From contig NZ_CP041025.1 of NCBI RefSeq assembly GCF_006385135.1, positions 4,050,001-4,114,000 of the forward strand: 64,000 bases of DNA, read 5' to 3'. The notes under the pieces were generated by a model, which made no database searches, was not told the DNA's origin, and was given only the letters and a program-made list of their open reading frames with translations. Shown here in pieces: positions 55,318-63,756 of the stretch. The stretch comes from Paremcibacter congregatus. Lineage in GTDB: Bacteria > Pseudomonadota > Alphaproteobacteria > Sphingomonadales > Emcibacteraceae. A program made the position numbers and the translations under genes. Each line of letters begins with the position of its first letter. Position 1 is the first letter of the stretch.

Positions 55318-55590
55318 ATGAAGATCACCATTGATATTGATTGCAGCCCGACAGAAGCGCGGGCATTTTTGGGGTTGCCTGATATAAAGCCGCTTCAGGA
55401 TGCTTTTATGGCGCAGATGCAGGAAAAAATGGCTTCAGGCCTGTCTGCAGAAGACCTGGAAAAGATGTTTAATCTGTGGATGAAGCCAGGGTTAAGCGCT
55501 ACAGGGGAAACCATGGGGCAAAATATGCAGAAAAACATGGAAGCCTTTCAAAGCATGTTCTGGCAGGCCGCCAAAGGCAATAAAGAGTAA
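55318..55590 (+). CDS. DUF6489 family small protein
   Basis: 90-residue protein (MKITIDIDCSPTEARAFLGL to FQSMFWQAAKGNKE). It begins with a beta strand and the D/E-C-S/T-P-x-E-A-R pattern, then P-D-I-K-P and a long amphipathic helical part that is Met- and Gln-rich (MAQMQEKMASGLSAEDLEKM). The family is restricted to Alphaproteobacteria as far as I know, and its function is unknown. ATG 55318 preferred to 55309, since AAGGGA is then 9 bases away. Immediately upstream of mnmE, same strand, 32 bases apart. Confidence 0.85.
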   Translation: MKITIDIDCSPTEARAFLGLPDIKPLQDAFMAQMQEKMASGLSAEDLEKMFNLWMKPGLSATGETMGQNMQKNMEAFQSMFWQAAKGNKE

Positions 55591-55622
55591 GAACAGTAAA
55601 ATTTACTAGGGCAAAAGATAGA

Positions 55623-56978
55623 ATGAGTACAGAAACTATTTATGCGCTTTCCAGCGGTAAAGGCCGGGCTGGAGTTTCAGTTATTCGCCTGTCAGGTCCA
55701 GAAACCCGTGCGGCGGTTTTAAAACTAACTGGGCGAAAGGTCATGCCTGTTTCACGTGAAGCACACCTATGTTGGTTTCGGGATCCTTTGACAAATGTGC
55801 GCCTGGATCATGGATTACTGCTTTATTTTGAGGGGCCGAAAAGTTTTACCGGCGAGGATGTTGCTGAATTTCACATTCACGGAGGGCGGGCTGTTGTAGG
55901 TGGTTTTCTCGACGCTTTAGCAAAAGTTGAAGGGTTGAGATCGGCGCTTCCTGGCGAATTTACACGACGGGCTTTTGATCATGGCAAAATGGATTTAACC
56001 GCAGCCGAAGGGCTGGCGGATTTGATCAATGCTGAAACCGAGGCCCAAAGGCGACAGGCGTTACGCTTAATGGAGGGAAGCCTGGCCACCCTTTATGAAG
56101 GATGGCGCGCTGAAATAATTCATGCGATGGCCTATCTTGAGGCGGATATTGATTTTGCCGATGAGGAGGTACCCGATGATGTAGCCGAGCAAGTTGCGCC
56201 TATTGTTGAAAAACTGCGTGCCAAGATTATTGACCATATGGGTGATGGTTTTAAAGGAGAGCGCATTCGTGATGGTTTGCAAGTAGTGATTCTTGGCGAA
56301 CCTAATATTGGAAAGTCTACTTTACTGAATTTTCTTTCTCGCCGGGACGTGGCTATTGTTTCCGATATAGCAGGAACGACCCGGGATGTTTTGGAGGTCC
56401 ATCTTGATATTTCGGGCTTTCCAGTGACAATCGTCGATACGGCGGGCATCCGTGAGAGTGGAGATGTCATAGAGGCTGAAGGCATCCGTCGGGCAGAAAG
56501 CAGAGCAGAAAAGGCTGGTATAAAAATTATTATGGTTGAAGCGGCTGCCTGGCCTCAGATGCCGGAAAGACTGAGCCGTCGGGTAGATGGCGACAGTATT
56601 ATTTTGCTGAATAAATCTGATCAGGCGGTGTTGGGTGATCAGATCCCGAAGCCTTATGGGCTGGATTGCATTGCCGTCTTACCGGTGTCAGCGAAACAAG
56701 AAGAGGGGACTTCTGAATTTTTACAGCTGCTGTCTGACGAAGTTGAAAAACGAATGGAGCTGACGGATACGCCAAACCTGACCCGGGGGCGCCATCGGGA
56801 AGCTTTGTATAACTGTCTTGAGCATTTGGACCGTTTCAGGGATGGTTCGGGAAAAGAACTGGTTCTTTTGGCGGAAGATCTGCGTATGGCGGCGCGTAGT
56901 TTGGGCGCTATTACTGGGCGCGTTGATGTTGAAGATATTCTCGACGTAATTTTTTCAGAGTTTTGCATCGGTAAGTAA
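55623..56978 (+). CDS. mnmE: tRNA uridine-5-carboxymethylaminomethyl GTPase MnmE
   Basis: With MnmG builds cmnm5U at the wobble position of tRNAs for split codon boxes. 451 residues. N-terminal folate-binding TrmE domain (about 1-118; YALSSGKGRAGVSVIRLSGP, HIHGGRAVVGGFLDAL), helical domain, and G domain with LGEPNIGKSTLLNFLSRRD, DIAGTTRD, DTAGIRE and LLNKSD (G1-G5). The C-terminal CIGK (FCIGK), with the Cys needed for modification, is present. Contains a parS-like site at 55748. Followed by a terminator and a 223-bp gap to mnmG. Confidence 0.98.
   Translation: MSTETIYALSSGKGRAGVSVIRLSGPETRAAVLKLTGRKVMPVSREAHLCWFRDPLTNVRLDHGLLLYFEGPKSFTGEDVAEFHIHGGRAVVGGFLDALAKVEGLRSALPGEFTRRAFDHGKMDLTAAEGLADLINAETEAQRRQALRLMEGSLATLYEGWRAEIIHAMAYLEADIDFADEEVPDDVAEQVAPIVEKLRAKIIDHMGDGFKGERIRDGLQVVILGEPNIGKSTLLNFLSRRDVAIVSDIAGTTRDVLEVHLDISGFPVTIVDTAGIRESGDVIEAEGIRRAESRAEKAGIKIIMVEAAAWPQMPERLSRRVDGDSIILLNKSDQAVLGDQIPKPYGLDCIAVLPVSAKQEEGTSEFLQLLSDEVEKRMELTDTPNLTRGRHREALYNCLEHLDRFRDGSGKELVLLAEDLRMAARSLGAITGRVDVEDILDVIFSEFCIGK
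55748..55763. promoter_or_regulatory. parS-like site in mnmE (15/16)
   Basis: TGTTTCACGTGAAGCA against the ParB consensus TGTTNCACGTGAAACA: one mismatch (A to G at the 14th base). It lies inside mnmE, coding for VSREA. ParB (60.6 kb) is probably its binding protein. Confidence 0.7.
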
Positions 56979-57040
56979 AAACTAATGTAGCGCTATAAAT
57001 ATAGACGCTTTCGGGTCGTTAACATTTTGTTAATCTTTTA

Positions 57041-57056
57041 TGTTCCACGTGAAACA
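57041..57056. promoter_or_regulatory. parS site between mnmE and mnmG (16/16)
   Basis: TGTTCCACGTGAAACA fits the ParB consensus with N = C, no mismatch. It lies in non-coding DNA between mnmE and mnmG, so it is not constrained by a protein and is the best of the three. Confidence 0.9.
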
Positions 57057-57060
57057 TTAC

Positions 57061-57083
57061 AAGAGCGGTATGATCGCTCTTTT
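57061..57083 (+). terminator. intrinsic terminator of mnmE
   Basis: AAGAGCG (57061-57067), 7-base loop, CGCTCTT (57075-57081) followed by TT. Located 82 bases after the mnmE stop and five bases after the parS site. A 7-bp stem with a short T tract; moderate strength. Confidence 0.6.
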
Positions 57084-57131
57084 AAGCCCTTATCAAAATC
57101 AGGCTTTGACTTTATTTTATGAAAAAACTAG

Positions 57132-57157
57132 AGTCCGTCCTTCGCTTGGATCGGACT
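57132..57157 (+). other. hairpin upstream of mnmG
   Basis: AGTCCG-TCC (57132-57140) faces GGA-T-CGGACT (57148-57157): nine base pairs interrupted by one bulged T, 7-base loop, ending 44 bases before the mnmG start. No T tract follows. It could be a 5'-leader structure of the mnmG-rsmG-parAB mRNA. Confidence 0.35.
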
Positions 57158-57201
57158 GTGATGCTTAAGCGATTCATACTGGTTTATCAAGGTGTTTTTA
57201 C

Positions 57202-59076
57202 ATGTTTCATTATGACGTTATTGTAATCGGGGGCGGGCATGCCGGCTGTGAAGCCGCAGCGGCTTCCGCGCGTTTTGGGGCAAAAACATTGTTGATTACC
57301 CATAAAATGAATACCATCGGTGAAATGTCCTGTAATCCGGCGATTGGCGGTCTGGGTAAAGGTCACCTGGTGCGAGAAATTGATGCTCTTGATGGTGTGA
57401 TGGGCCGGGTGATTGATGATGCGGGTATCCAGTTTCGAATGTTGAATAAGCGTAAAGGTCCCGCAGTGCAGGGGCCGCGGGCCCAGGCGGATCGTAAACT
57501 TTACCGGCAAGCCATGCAGGACTTGATTATGAATTACCCTTCTCTTGATGTGAAGGGCGCTGCGGTTGAAGATTTGATTGTGGAAAAACAGGAAACTGGT
57601 CAAATTGTTTCCGGTGTTATTACGGGAGAGGGCGAAGAGATTCGCGCGGGGCGGGTGATTTTGACGACCGGCACATTCTTACGCGGCATGATTCATATTG
57701 GCGATCAGCAGATTCCAGCCGGGCGGGTTGGGGAGGCGCCTTCGTTGGGATTGTCGGAAACCCTTTTACGGGCGGGTTTTACCCTGGACCGGCTGAAAAC
57801 CGGAACACCAGCCCGGCTTGATGGTAAAACCATTGACTGGTCTGTTTGTACGGTGCAGCCAGGGGATACGCCGCCGGTACCGTTTTCCTTTATGAATAGA
57901 AGTATTTCAGTACCGCAAATTCCTTGTCATATTACGTATACGACCGAGAAAACCCATACAATCATCAGGGATAACCTGGCAAAATCGGCGATGTACAGTG
58001 GTAATATTGAGGGAGTGGGGCCACGCTATTGCCCTTCTATAGAAGATAAAGTGGTACGCTTTGCCGACAAAACCCAGCACCAGATTTTTCTTGAACCGGA
58101 AGGTCTTGATGATGATACGGTTTACCCCAACGGTATTTCAACGTCACTGCCGGAAGATGTACAACATGCTTTCATAAAAAGCATTCCCGGTCTGGAAAAT
58201 GTGATCATAAAGCAATGTGGATATGCCATCGAGTATGACTTTGTTGATCCACGTGAATTGCGTGTAACTCTTGAAACAAAAAAACTGCCCGGCCTCTACC
58301 TGGCTGGCCAGATCAATGGCACTACAGGATATGAGGAAGCGGCAGCACAGGGATTGGTAGCCGGCTTTAATGCGGCCCGTGCGGCGGGGGGATCGTCAGA
58401 GTTTATCCTTGACCGTGCGGATGCCTATATAGGAGTTATGATTGACGACCTGGTGACGAAAGGGACACGGGAGCCTTATCGTATGTTCACCAGCCGGGCG
58501 GAATACCGATTACGATTGCGGGCTGATAATGCGGATCAGCGACTGACACCACTTGGCAAAGAATATGGCGTGATTGGTGCCGAGCGGCAGGATGTCTTTG
58601 ATCGGAAGGTCGGGGAATTGGACAAATATACGGCAATGGTTGAGGGATTTAGTCTTAGTCCCAGTAAGGCACAGGGCTTTGGTTTGAAGATTAATCAGGA
58701 CGGGGTTCGACGGTCGGCAAAAACCTTGTTGTCCTATCCTTCTGTTTCTATGACAGATTTGGTGAAGGTCTGGCCGGAGCTTGGAAAAATACCGGCAGAA
58801 ATTGTGGAACAAATAGAAATAGATGCCACCTACAGCGCCTATCTCTCACGGCAGGAGGCCGATATTCGAGCATTTCGTAAGGATGAAGACCTTCTTCTGC
58901 CAGCGGATCTGGATTATGCAGAAATCGGTGGGTTGTCTAACGAGGTTCGAGAGAAGCTGGTTCACGCCAAGCCAGCTACATTGGGTTCTGCTGCACGAAT
59001 TTCAGGGGTAACACCGGTCGCGCTTAACAGTTTGTTGCGGTTTGTTAAAAGAAAAGAGAACAGAGCGCATGTCTGA
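57202..59076 (+). CDS. mnmG: tRNA uridine-5-carboxymethylaminomethyl enzyme MnmG (GidA)
   Basis: FAD-dependent partner of MnmE in wobble-uridine modification. 624 residues. N-terminal Rossmann motif [40 protein letters not shown], and the conserved [16 protein letters not shown] near 370 ([14 protein letters not shown]); the C-terminal helical domain follows, with the MnmE-binding region. Complete. Its end overlaps rsmG by 8 bases, and rsmG, parA and parB follow, the standard gidA-gidB-parAB order around the origin. Confidence 0.98.
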   Translation: MFHYDVIVIGGGHAGCEAAAASARFGAKTLLITHKMNTIGEMSCNPAIGGLGKGHLVREIDALDGVMGRVIDDAGIQFRMLNKRKGPAVQGPRAQADRKLYRQAMQDLIMNYPSLDVKGAAVEDLIVEKQETGQIVSGVITGEGEEIRAGRVILTTGTFLRGMIHIGDQQIPAGRVGEAPSLGLSETLLRAGFTLDRLKTGTPARLDGKTIDWSVCTVQPGDTPPVPFSFMNRSISVPQIPCHITYTTEKTHTIIRDNLAKSAMYSGNIEGVGPRYCPSIEDKVVRFADKTQHQIFLEPEGLDDDTVYPNGISTSLPEDVQHAFIKSIPGLENVIIKQCGYAIEYDFVDPRELRVTLETKKLPGLYLAGQINGTTGYEEAAAQGLVAGFNAARAAGGSSEFILDRADAYIGVMIDDLVTKGTREPYRMFTSRAEYRLRLRADNADQRLTPLGKEYGVIGAERQDVFDRKVGELDKYTAMVEGFSLSPSKAQGFGLKINQDGVRRSAKTLLSYPSVSMTDLVKVWPELGKIPAEIVEQIEIDATYSAYLSRQEADIRAFRKDEDLLLPADLDYAEIGGLSNEVREKLVHAKPATLGSAARISGVTPVALNSLLRFVKRKENRAHV

Positions 59077-59722
59077 TCATGATTATCCAGCCCACTTTAC
59101 GGAAGAACGTTTTTTCAATGTCAGTGGTGTTTCACGTGAAACCATGGAAAATATCCGAAAATATGCGAATCTGCTGGTTAAATGGCAGAAACAGATCAAT
59201 TTGGTCAGCGATTCTACGTTACCTGACCTGTGGACGCGACATGTTTATGATAGTTTTCAGCTAAAACAACATTTCGACGCGGATCGAATCGGGAAACTGA
59301 CGATTTTGGATATTGGCAGTGGTGCAGGCTTTCCCGGTCTGTTACTCTCTATGTGTCGCATCGGTGATTTTCACATGGTGGAAAGTAACAATAAAAAATG
59401 CGCGTTCATGCGGCAGGTCATCCGGGAAACTCAATGCCAGGCCACCATCCATAATGAACGGGCAGAGAAACTTTCTTCTTTCCCTGTGGATTATATCATT
59501 TCACGAGCTTGTGCGTCGCTCGACAAGTTATTTGATTTGAGCCGCAACTTTATATCTGATGATACCATTTGTCTGTTTTTAAAAGGTCAAATTGCGGAAC
59601 AGGAAATAGCCGAGGCAAGACAAAACTGGGACTTTCAAGTTGAAAAGTTCACAAGCGCGACCGAAGAAACCGGTATGATACTCAAAGTCAGTCATATAAA
59701 GGCTTTGAGTGTTGTAAAATAA
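59069..59722 (+). CDS. rsmG: 16S rRNA (guanine-527-N7) methyltransferase RsmG (GidB)
   Basis: Methylates G527 of 16S rRNA; loss gives mild streptomycin resistance in other bacteria. 217 residues. The segment [20 protein letters not shown] includes the codons that also form a parS-like site; SAM motif [20 protein letters not shown], then [19 protein letters not shown]. Starts at ATG 59069 with an 8-base overlap with mnmG, although an upstream in-frame ATG (59042) exists inside mnmG. Confidence 0.96.
   Translation: MSDHDYPAHFTEERFFNVSGVSRETMENIRKYANLLVKWQKQINLVSDSTLPDLWTRHVYDSFQLKQHFDADRIGKLTILDIGSGAGFPGLLLSMCRIGDFHMVESNNKKCAFMRQVIRETQCQATIHNERAEKLSSFPVDYIISRACASLDKLFDLSRNFISDDTICLFLKGQIAEQEIAEARQNWDFQVEKFTSATEETGMILKVSHIKALSVVK
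59128..59143. promoter_or_regulatory. parS-like site in rsmG (15/16)
   Basis: TGTTTCACGTGAAACC, one mismatch (last base C instead of A) to TGTTNCACGTGAAACA. It lies inside the beginning of rsmG and encodes GVSRET, a known place for parS in alphaproteobacterial gidB. Confidence 0.8.
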
Positions 59723-59738
59723 GGGAGTTGAGAAGGTT

Positions 59739-60548
59739 ATGTCCACACAGTTATCCACAGGCTCGAAGAGAACGGAAATCATTGCGCTCGCCAATCAAAA
59801 AGGGGGTGTGGGCAAAACCACGACCACGATAAATTTGGCGACAGCTTTGGTTGCGGCCAAGAAAAAAGTACTGATTGTTGATATGGATCCCCAAGGTAAC
59901 GCCAGCACCGGTATTGGAAGTGCCCGTGATAATCGAGATAACAGTGTCTATGAAGTTCTTATGGGAGAAATCGAAATTTCCCAGGCGATTGTAGAGTCTA
60001 TTGTGCCAGGGTTATCTTTGGTGTCTTCAACGGTGGATTTGGCTGGCGCCGAACTCGAGCTCGTAGCGGAAAGTCAACGCACCTATCGACTGCGTAAAGC
60101 ACTACAGGACCCCGTGATCGATCAGTTCGATTACGTTCTGATTGATTGCCCGCCCTCTCTAAGCCTTTTGACCCTTAATTCCTTGGCAGCAGCGCATTCA
60201 GTGATTGTGCCGTTGCAGTGTGAATTCTTTGCACTGGAGGGTTTAAGCTTGTTGTTGCGGACCATTGAGACAGTGAAAGCCAACTTTAATCCGGCTTTGG
60301 AAATTGAAGGCGTTGTTTTGACCATGTTTGATGGCCGCAATAACCTGTCTGGTCAGGTCGCCAATGATGTCCGCGGTCATTTGGGACAAAAAGTCTTTAA
60401 AACGGTTATTCCCCGCAATGTACGGATTTCCGAGGCACCGTCACATGGCAAACCTGTATTGCTGTATGACTATAAATGCACCGGGAGTCAGGCCTATATC
60501 CGATTGGCTTCTGAGTTGTTACGTCGGGAATCTGTTAAGGCTGCTTAA
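59739..60548 (+). CDS. parA: chromosome partitioning ATPase ParA
   Basis: Deviant Walker-type ATPase that, with ParB at parS, moves the origin region to the pole. 269 residues. Walker A' IALANQKGGVGKTTTTINLA, signature PQGNASTGIG, and LIDCPPSLSLLTLNSLAAAH (Walker B) are intact. The first codons MSTQLSTGSK contain a perfect DnaA box (59751-59759, TTATCCACA). 16 bases after rsmG, 33 before parB, all on one strand. Chromosomal rather than plasmid type, since it lacks an N-terminal HTH. Confidence 0.97.
   Translation: MSTQLSTGSKRTEIIALANQKGGVGKTTTTINLATALVAAKKKVLIVDMDPQGNASTGIGSARDNRDNSVYEVLMGEIEISQAIVESIVPGLSLVSSTVDLAGAELELVAESQRTYRLRKALQDPVIDQFDYVLIDCPPSLSLLTLNSLAAAHSVIVPLQCEFFALEGLSLLLRTIETVKANFNPALEIEGVVLTMFDGRNNLSGQVANDVRGHLGQKVFKTVIPRNVRISEAPSHGKPVLLYDYKCTGSQAYIRLASELLRRESVKAA
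59751..59759 (+). promoter_or_regulatory. perfect DnaA box in the first codons of parA
   Basis: TTATCCACA, an exact match to the DnaA consensus, four codons into parA, inside coding DNA (codons for L-S-T). Chance is possible, as one other exact match (4455-4463) lies in the DUF4167 gene. Confidence 0.5.
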
Positions 60549-60581
60549 AATACTAAATTAAATTCTAGGAATGCGTTTCAC

Positions 60582-61499
60582 ATGACAACAAAAGAAAAAA
60601 CAAGCAACCCCAAAGGGTTAGGGCGTGGTTTATCCGCATTACTTGGTTCTACGGATAAAGAGTATGCCGATATTTCGGCGGGTAATGTGCCGCGCGATAG
60701 AGAATTGCCTATTGAATTTCTCGTACCAAATCCTTATCAGCCGAGGTTTTATTTCGATGAACAGAAATCGGCTGATTTGATACAGTCGATTAAAGACCGG
60801 GGAATCCTCCAACCACTTTTGGTACGGCAGCGAGGAGATCTTGACGAGTATGAAATTATTGCGGGGGAACGGCGTTGGCGCGCGTCCCAGGCAGCAGGAT
60901 TACACCGTGTCCCGGTGATTATTCGGGAAATGTCCGATGGCGAAGCGCTGGAAATTGCGCTGATTGAGAATATCCAACGCCATGACCTGAGTCCGATTGA
61001 GGAAGCTCTTGGATATAAACGCCTGATGGAAGAATTTAATCATACCCAGGAACAATTGGGCCATATTGTCGGAAAAAGCCGCAGCCATATTGCCAATATC
61101 TTACGTCTTTTGGCCTTGCCGGAAACGGTCCAGGCCCTGGTGGGAGAAGGTAAATTGAGCATGGGCCATGCGAGAGCCTTGATCACGGTAGAGGATGCAG
61201 ATGCCGTGGCACAAAGAATTCTCAATGAAGGCCTTAGTGTACGGCAGGTTGAGGCCATTTCAAAAAAGAGCAAAGGCATCACTAAACCCCGGGCAAAAAC
61301 CCCGGCGGTGTCAGATGTCTATAAGCTGGACAAAGATGCGGATACATTGGCATTGGAAAATGATCTCTCTTTGGCGCTTGGGCTTAAAGTCTTCATTGAA
61401 TTTAACAATGATGAAAGCGGGGAATTACGACTCCACTATAAGACTCTGGAGCAGTTAGATGACGTTTGTCAGCGACTAAGTGCCCGGGAAGGCTTTTAA
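60582..61499 (+). CDS. parB: chromosome partitioning protein ParB
   Basis: CTP-dependent DNA clamp loading at parS. 305 residues. N-terminal GLGRGLSALLGST (ParA-stimulating, with Arg), then ParB/Srx domain with PNPYQPRFYFDEQKSADLIQ and the CTP-binding IIAGERRWRASQAAGL (GERRxRA), IALIENIQRHDLSPIEEALG, helix-turn-helix QEQLGHIVGKSRSHIANILR, and the C-terminal dimerisation domain LHYKTLEQLDDVCQRL. All expected for a chromosomal ParB; its parS sites lie 1.4-4.8 kb upstream. Last gene of the mnmG-rsmG-parA-parB run. Confidence 0.98.
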   Translation: MTTKEKTSNPKGLGRGLSALLGSTDKEYADISAGNVPRDRELPIEFLVPNPYQPRFYFDEQKSADLIQSIKDRGILQPLLVRQRGDLDEYEIIAGERRWRASQAAGLHRVPVIIREMSDGEALEIALIENIQRHDLSPIEEALGYKRLMEEFNHTQEQLGHIVGKSRSHIANILRLLALPETVQALVGEGKLSMGHARALITVEDADAVAQRILNEGLSVRQVEAISKKSKGITKPRAKTPAVSDVYKLDKDADTLALENDLSLALGLKVFIEFNNDESGELRLHYKTLEQLDDVCQRLSAREGF

Positions 61500-61587
61500 A
61501 GAAGAACTTTTTCTACTTTTACTTCATGTGAATTAGAAGTTAAAATATTGATATATAATAATATTATTATTACTTTAAGCTTAAAAT

Positions 61588-61600
61588 GACCAAATTGGTC
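61588..61600. promoter_or_regulatory. candidate operator 1 of the suf regulator (GACC-AAATT-GGTC)
   Basis: GACCAAATTGGTC, 13 bases, arms GACCAA and TTGGTC around a central A. It lies just upstream of the -35-like TTGACT (61610-61615) of the regulator gene. Spacing of the outer halves equals that of the IscR type-1 core (GACT-N5-AGTC), though two bases differ. Confidence 0.5.
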
Positions 61601-61609
61601 CGATTAGCA

Positions 61610-61640
61610 TTGACTTTCGTATCTATAACGCCCATTTAAT
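61610..61640 (+). promoter_or_regulatory. possible promoter of the suf regulator gene
   Basis: TTGACT (61610-61615), 19-base spacer, TTTAAT (61635-61640; 5 of 6 to TATAAT). The spacer is long, as in IscR/MerR-type regulated promoters, and the two palindromes lie on either side. Confidence 0.4.
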
Positions 61641-61644
61641 AAAG

Positions 61645-61657
61645 TACCAAACTGGTA
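61645..61657. promoter_or_regulatory. candidate operator 2 of the suf regulator (TACC-AAACT-GGTA)
   Basis: TACCAAACTGGTA, sharing ACCAAAyTGGT with the first palindrome, 57 bases downstream of it and right after the -10-like box. Two copies of one motif around a promoter in front of an Rrf2 gene suggest autoregulation. Confidence 0.5.
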
Positions 61658-61740
61658 TGGATTAAGGGATGCAAGGCTTTTGTGGATAGAAAGCCTAATC
61701 TCTTTGCCCGGAAAATCCATTTGGCGAGATGGGATTAGAG

Positions 61741-62211
61741 ATGATAAAACTTTCAAATCTGGCTGATTACGCCGTAGAGCTTATGTGTTGCATTGCGCTG
61801 AAACCTGAAGAAGTTCATTCTTCTGCCGGGTTATCTGCCATGACGCAGATACCATTACCGACCGTCAGTAAAATTCTTGGCACGATGGTGCGCGCAAACC
61901 TTTTGGTTTCCCACCGAGGATTAAACGGCGGATTTGCGCTGGCGAAAGCGGCGAATGATATCACCATCACCCATATTATCGAAGCCGTAGACGGGCCGGT
62001 TCAACTGACAAACTGTCTGGGCGACCACGGCGCGTCAGATTGTGATCGGATACAGGCCTGTGGTACACGTAGCCAGTGGTACAGAATTAACGAGGCGGTA
62101 AAGGATGCGCTTGGCAGCGTATTACTGTCTCATATGATTGAGAGTGTCCCGGATTTTGTCGGGGACGGGCGGATGGATGATCTGCCTTTGATCGAAAAAT
62201 CAAGACATTAG
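61741..62211 (+). CDS. Rrf2 family regulator of the suf operon (IscR/SufR-like)
   Basis: 156-residue winged-helix regulator: MIKLSNLADYAVELMCCIAL begins the family, the recognition region is PTVSKILGTMVRANLLVSHR and the wing GGFALAKAANDI. The [2Fe-2S] site is in VQLTNCLGDHGASDCDRIQA and CGTRSQWYRI; three Cys (of NC, DC and AC) are suitably spaced. Such proteins sense cluster supply and repress their own suf genes when clusters are abundant. ATG 61741 fits the family start better than ATG 61729. sufB starts 36 bases downstream, so regulator and suf genes probably share one transcript. Confidence 0.92.
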   Translation: MIKLSNLADYAVELMCCIALKPEEVHSSAGLSAMTQIPLPTVSKILGTMVRANLLVSHRGLNGGFALAKAANDITITHIIEAVDGPVQLTNCLGDHGASDCDRIQACGTRSQWYRINEAVKDALGSVLLSHMIESVPDFVGDGRMDDLPLIEKSRH

Positions 62212-62247
62212 CATCGGCATAGGCCGGTGGCGTAAGGAGGTAACCAG

Positions 62248-63702
62248 ATGGTTGCAACGGAAGAAGCTCAACAGACTGTCGAAGATGTAACAAGTGAGTA
62301 TAAGTACGGTTTTGTTACGGATATTGAGACAGACCGGGCCCCTAAAGGTCTGAATGAAGATGTTATTCGTTTTATTTCGGCCAAGAAAAAAGAACCTCAG
62401 TGGTTACTGGACTGGCGTCTGAAGGCCTATGCCAAGTGGTTGACCATGGAAGAACCGACGTGGGCGATGGTGGATTATCCGGAGATCGACTTCCAGGACA
62501 TTTATTATTACTCTGCGCCGAAATCTTCGGAGGATGGGCCACAAAGCCTGGCCGATGTGGACCCGGAATTGCTGAGAACATATGAAAAACTGGGAATTTC
62601 CCTTCAAGAACAAGAAGTTCTGGCGGGAGTTGCGGTTGATATTGTTTTTGATAGTGTATCTGTGGCGACCACGTTTCGCAAAAAGCTGAAAGAAGCCGGG
62701 ATTATATTCTGCTCAATTTCCGAGGCGGCTCACGATTACCCGGAACTGATGCAGAAGTATCTTGGATCCGTGGTTCCGGTGGCCGATAATTTTTATGCGG
62801 CCCTGAATAGTGCAGTTTTTACCGACGGCACCTTTGTTTATATTCCCAAAGGGGTGCGTTGCCCCATGGAACTCAGCACATACTTCCGCATTAATGAAGC
62901 CAATACAGGCCAGTTTGAGCGGACGATCATTATAGCAGATGAAGGATCTTATGTTTCTTATCTCGAGGGCTGTACCGCCCCGATGCGGGATGAGAATCAG
63001 TTGCATGCCGCCGTTGTAGAATTAGTGACACATGATGATGCGGAGATCAAATATTCGACGGTACAGAACTGGTATCCGGGTGATAAAGATGGCAAAGGCG
63101 GGATTTATAATTTTGTCACAAAACGCGGGGCCTGTCGGGGGAAAAATTCGAAGATCTCCTGGACCCAGGTGGAAACCGGTTCTGCAGTCACGTGGAAATA
63201 CCCCAGTTGCTTGTTGATCGGGGATAATTCGGTCGGCGAATTCTATTCTGTCGCCATTACAAATAATCACCAACAGGCCGATACCGGCACGAAGATGATT
63301 CATATTGGAGAAAATACTTCTAGTACGATCATATCCAAAGGCATCAGTGCCGGAAAATCCCAGGCCACCTATCGTGGATTGGTGAAAGTTATGCCTGGTG
63401 CTGAAAATGTGCGCAATTTCACTCAATGTGACAGCCTGTTGATTGGCGATCGTTGTGGCGCCCATACGGTGCCTTATATTGAGGTGAAAAACCCTACAGC
63501 CCATATAGAACATGAAGCGACAACGTCGAAGATCAGCGATGAACAGCTGTTCTATTGTCAGCAGCGCGGTCTTGAAACCGAGGATGCTGTAGCGTTGATT
63601 GTAAACGGCTTTTGTAAAGACGTGATGCAACAACTCCCGATGGAATTTGCTGTGGAAGCCCAAAAATTGCTGGGAATCAGTCTGGAAGGTAGTGTTGGCT
63701 AA
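62248..63702 (+). CDS. sufB: Fe-S cluster assembly protein SufB
   Basis: Scaffold of the SUF Fe-S assembly complex (SufBC2D). 484 residues, normal length. N-terminal region [20 protein letters not shown], then the beta-helix core [60 protein letters not shown] and C-terminal [20 protein letters not shown] and [20 protein letters not shown], with the conserved Cys, Glu and His needed for assembly. AAGGAGG 8 bases before ATG 62248, a very strong ribosome-binding site. sufC follows after 54 bases. Confidence 0.98.
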   Translation: MVATEEAQQTVEDVTSEYKYGFVTDIETDRAPKGLNEDVIRFISAKKKEPQWLLDWRLKAYAKWLTMEEPTWAMVDYPEIDFQDIYYYSAPKSSEDGPQSLADVDPELLRTYEKLGISLQEQEVLAGVAVDIVFDSVSVATTFRKKLKEAGIIFCSISEAAHDYPELMQKYLGSVVPVADNFYAALNSAVFTDGTFVYIPKGVRCPMELSTYFRINEANTGQFERTIIIADEGSYVSYLEGCTAPMRDENQLHAAVVELVTHDDAEIKYSTVQNWYPGDKDGKGGIYNFVTKRGACRGKNSKISWTQVETGSAVTWKYPSCLLIGDNSVGEFYSVAITNNHQQADTGTKMIHIGENTSSTIISKGISAGKSQATYRGLVKVMPGAENVRNFTQCDSLLIGDRCGAHTVPYIEVKNPTAHIEHEATTSKISDEQLFYCQQRGLETEDAVALIVNGFCKDVMQQLPMEFAVEAQKLLGISLEGSVG

Positions 63703-63756
63703 GGCTACTTGATTGGCGTTGAGACAAGAGTAAAATCGAGATTAAAGAGATAAAAT

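Noticed and set aside
58245-58260. Fourth parS-like site in mnmG
   Set aside because: Core CACGTGAA is kept, but only 12 of 16 positions match; too weak to list as a site.
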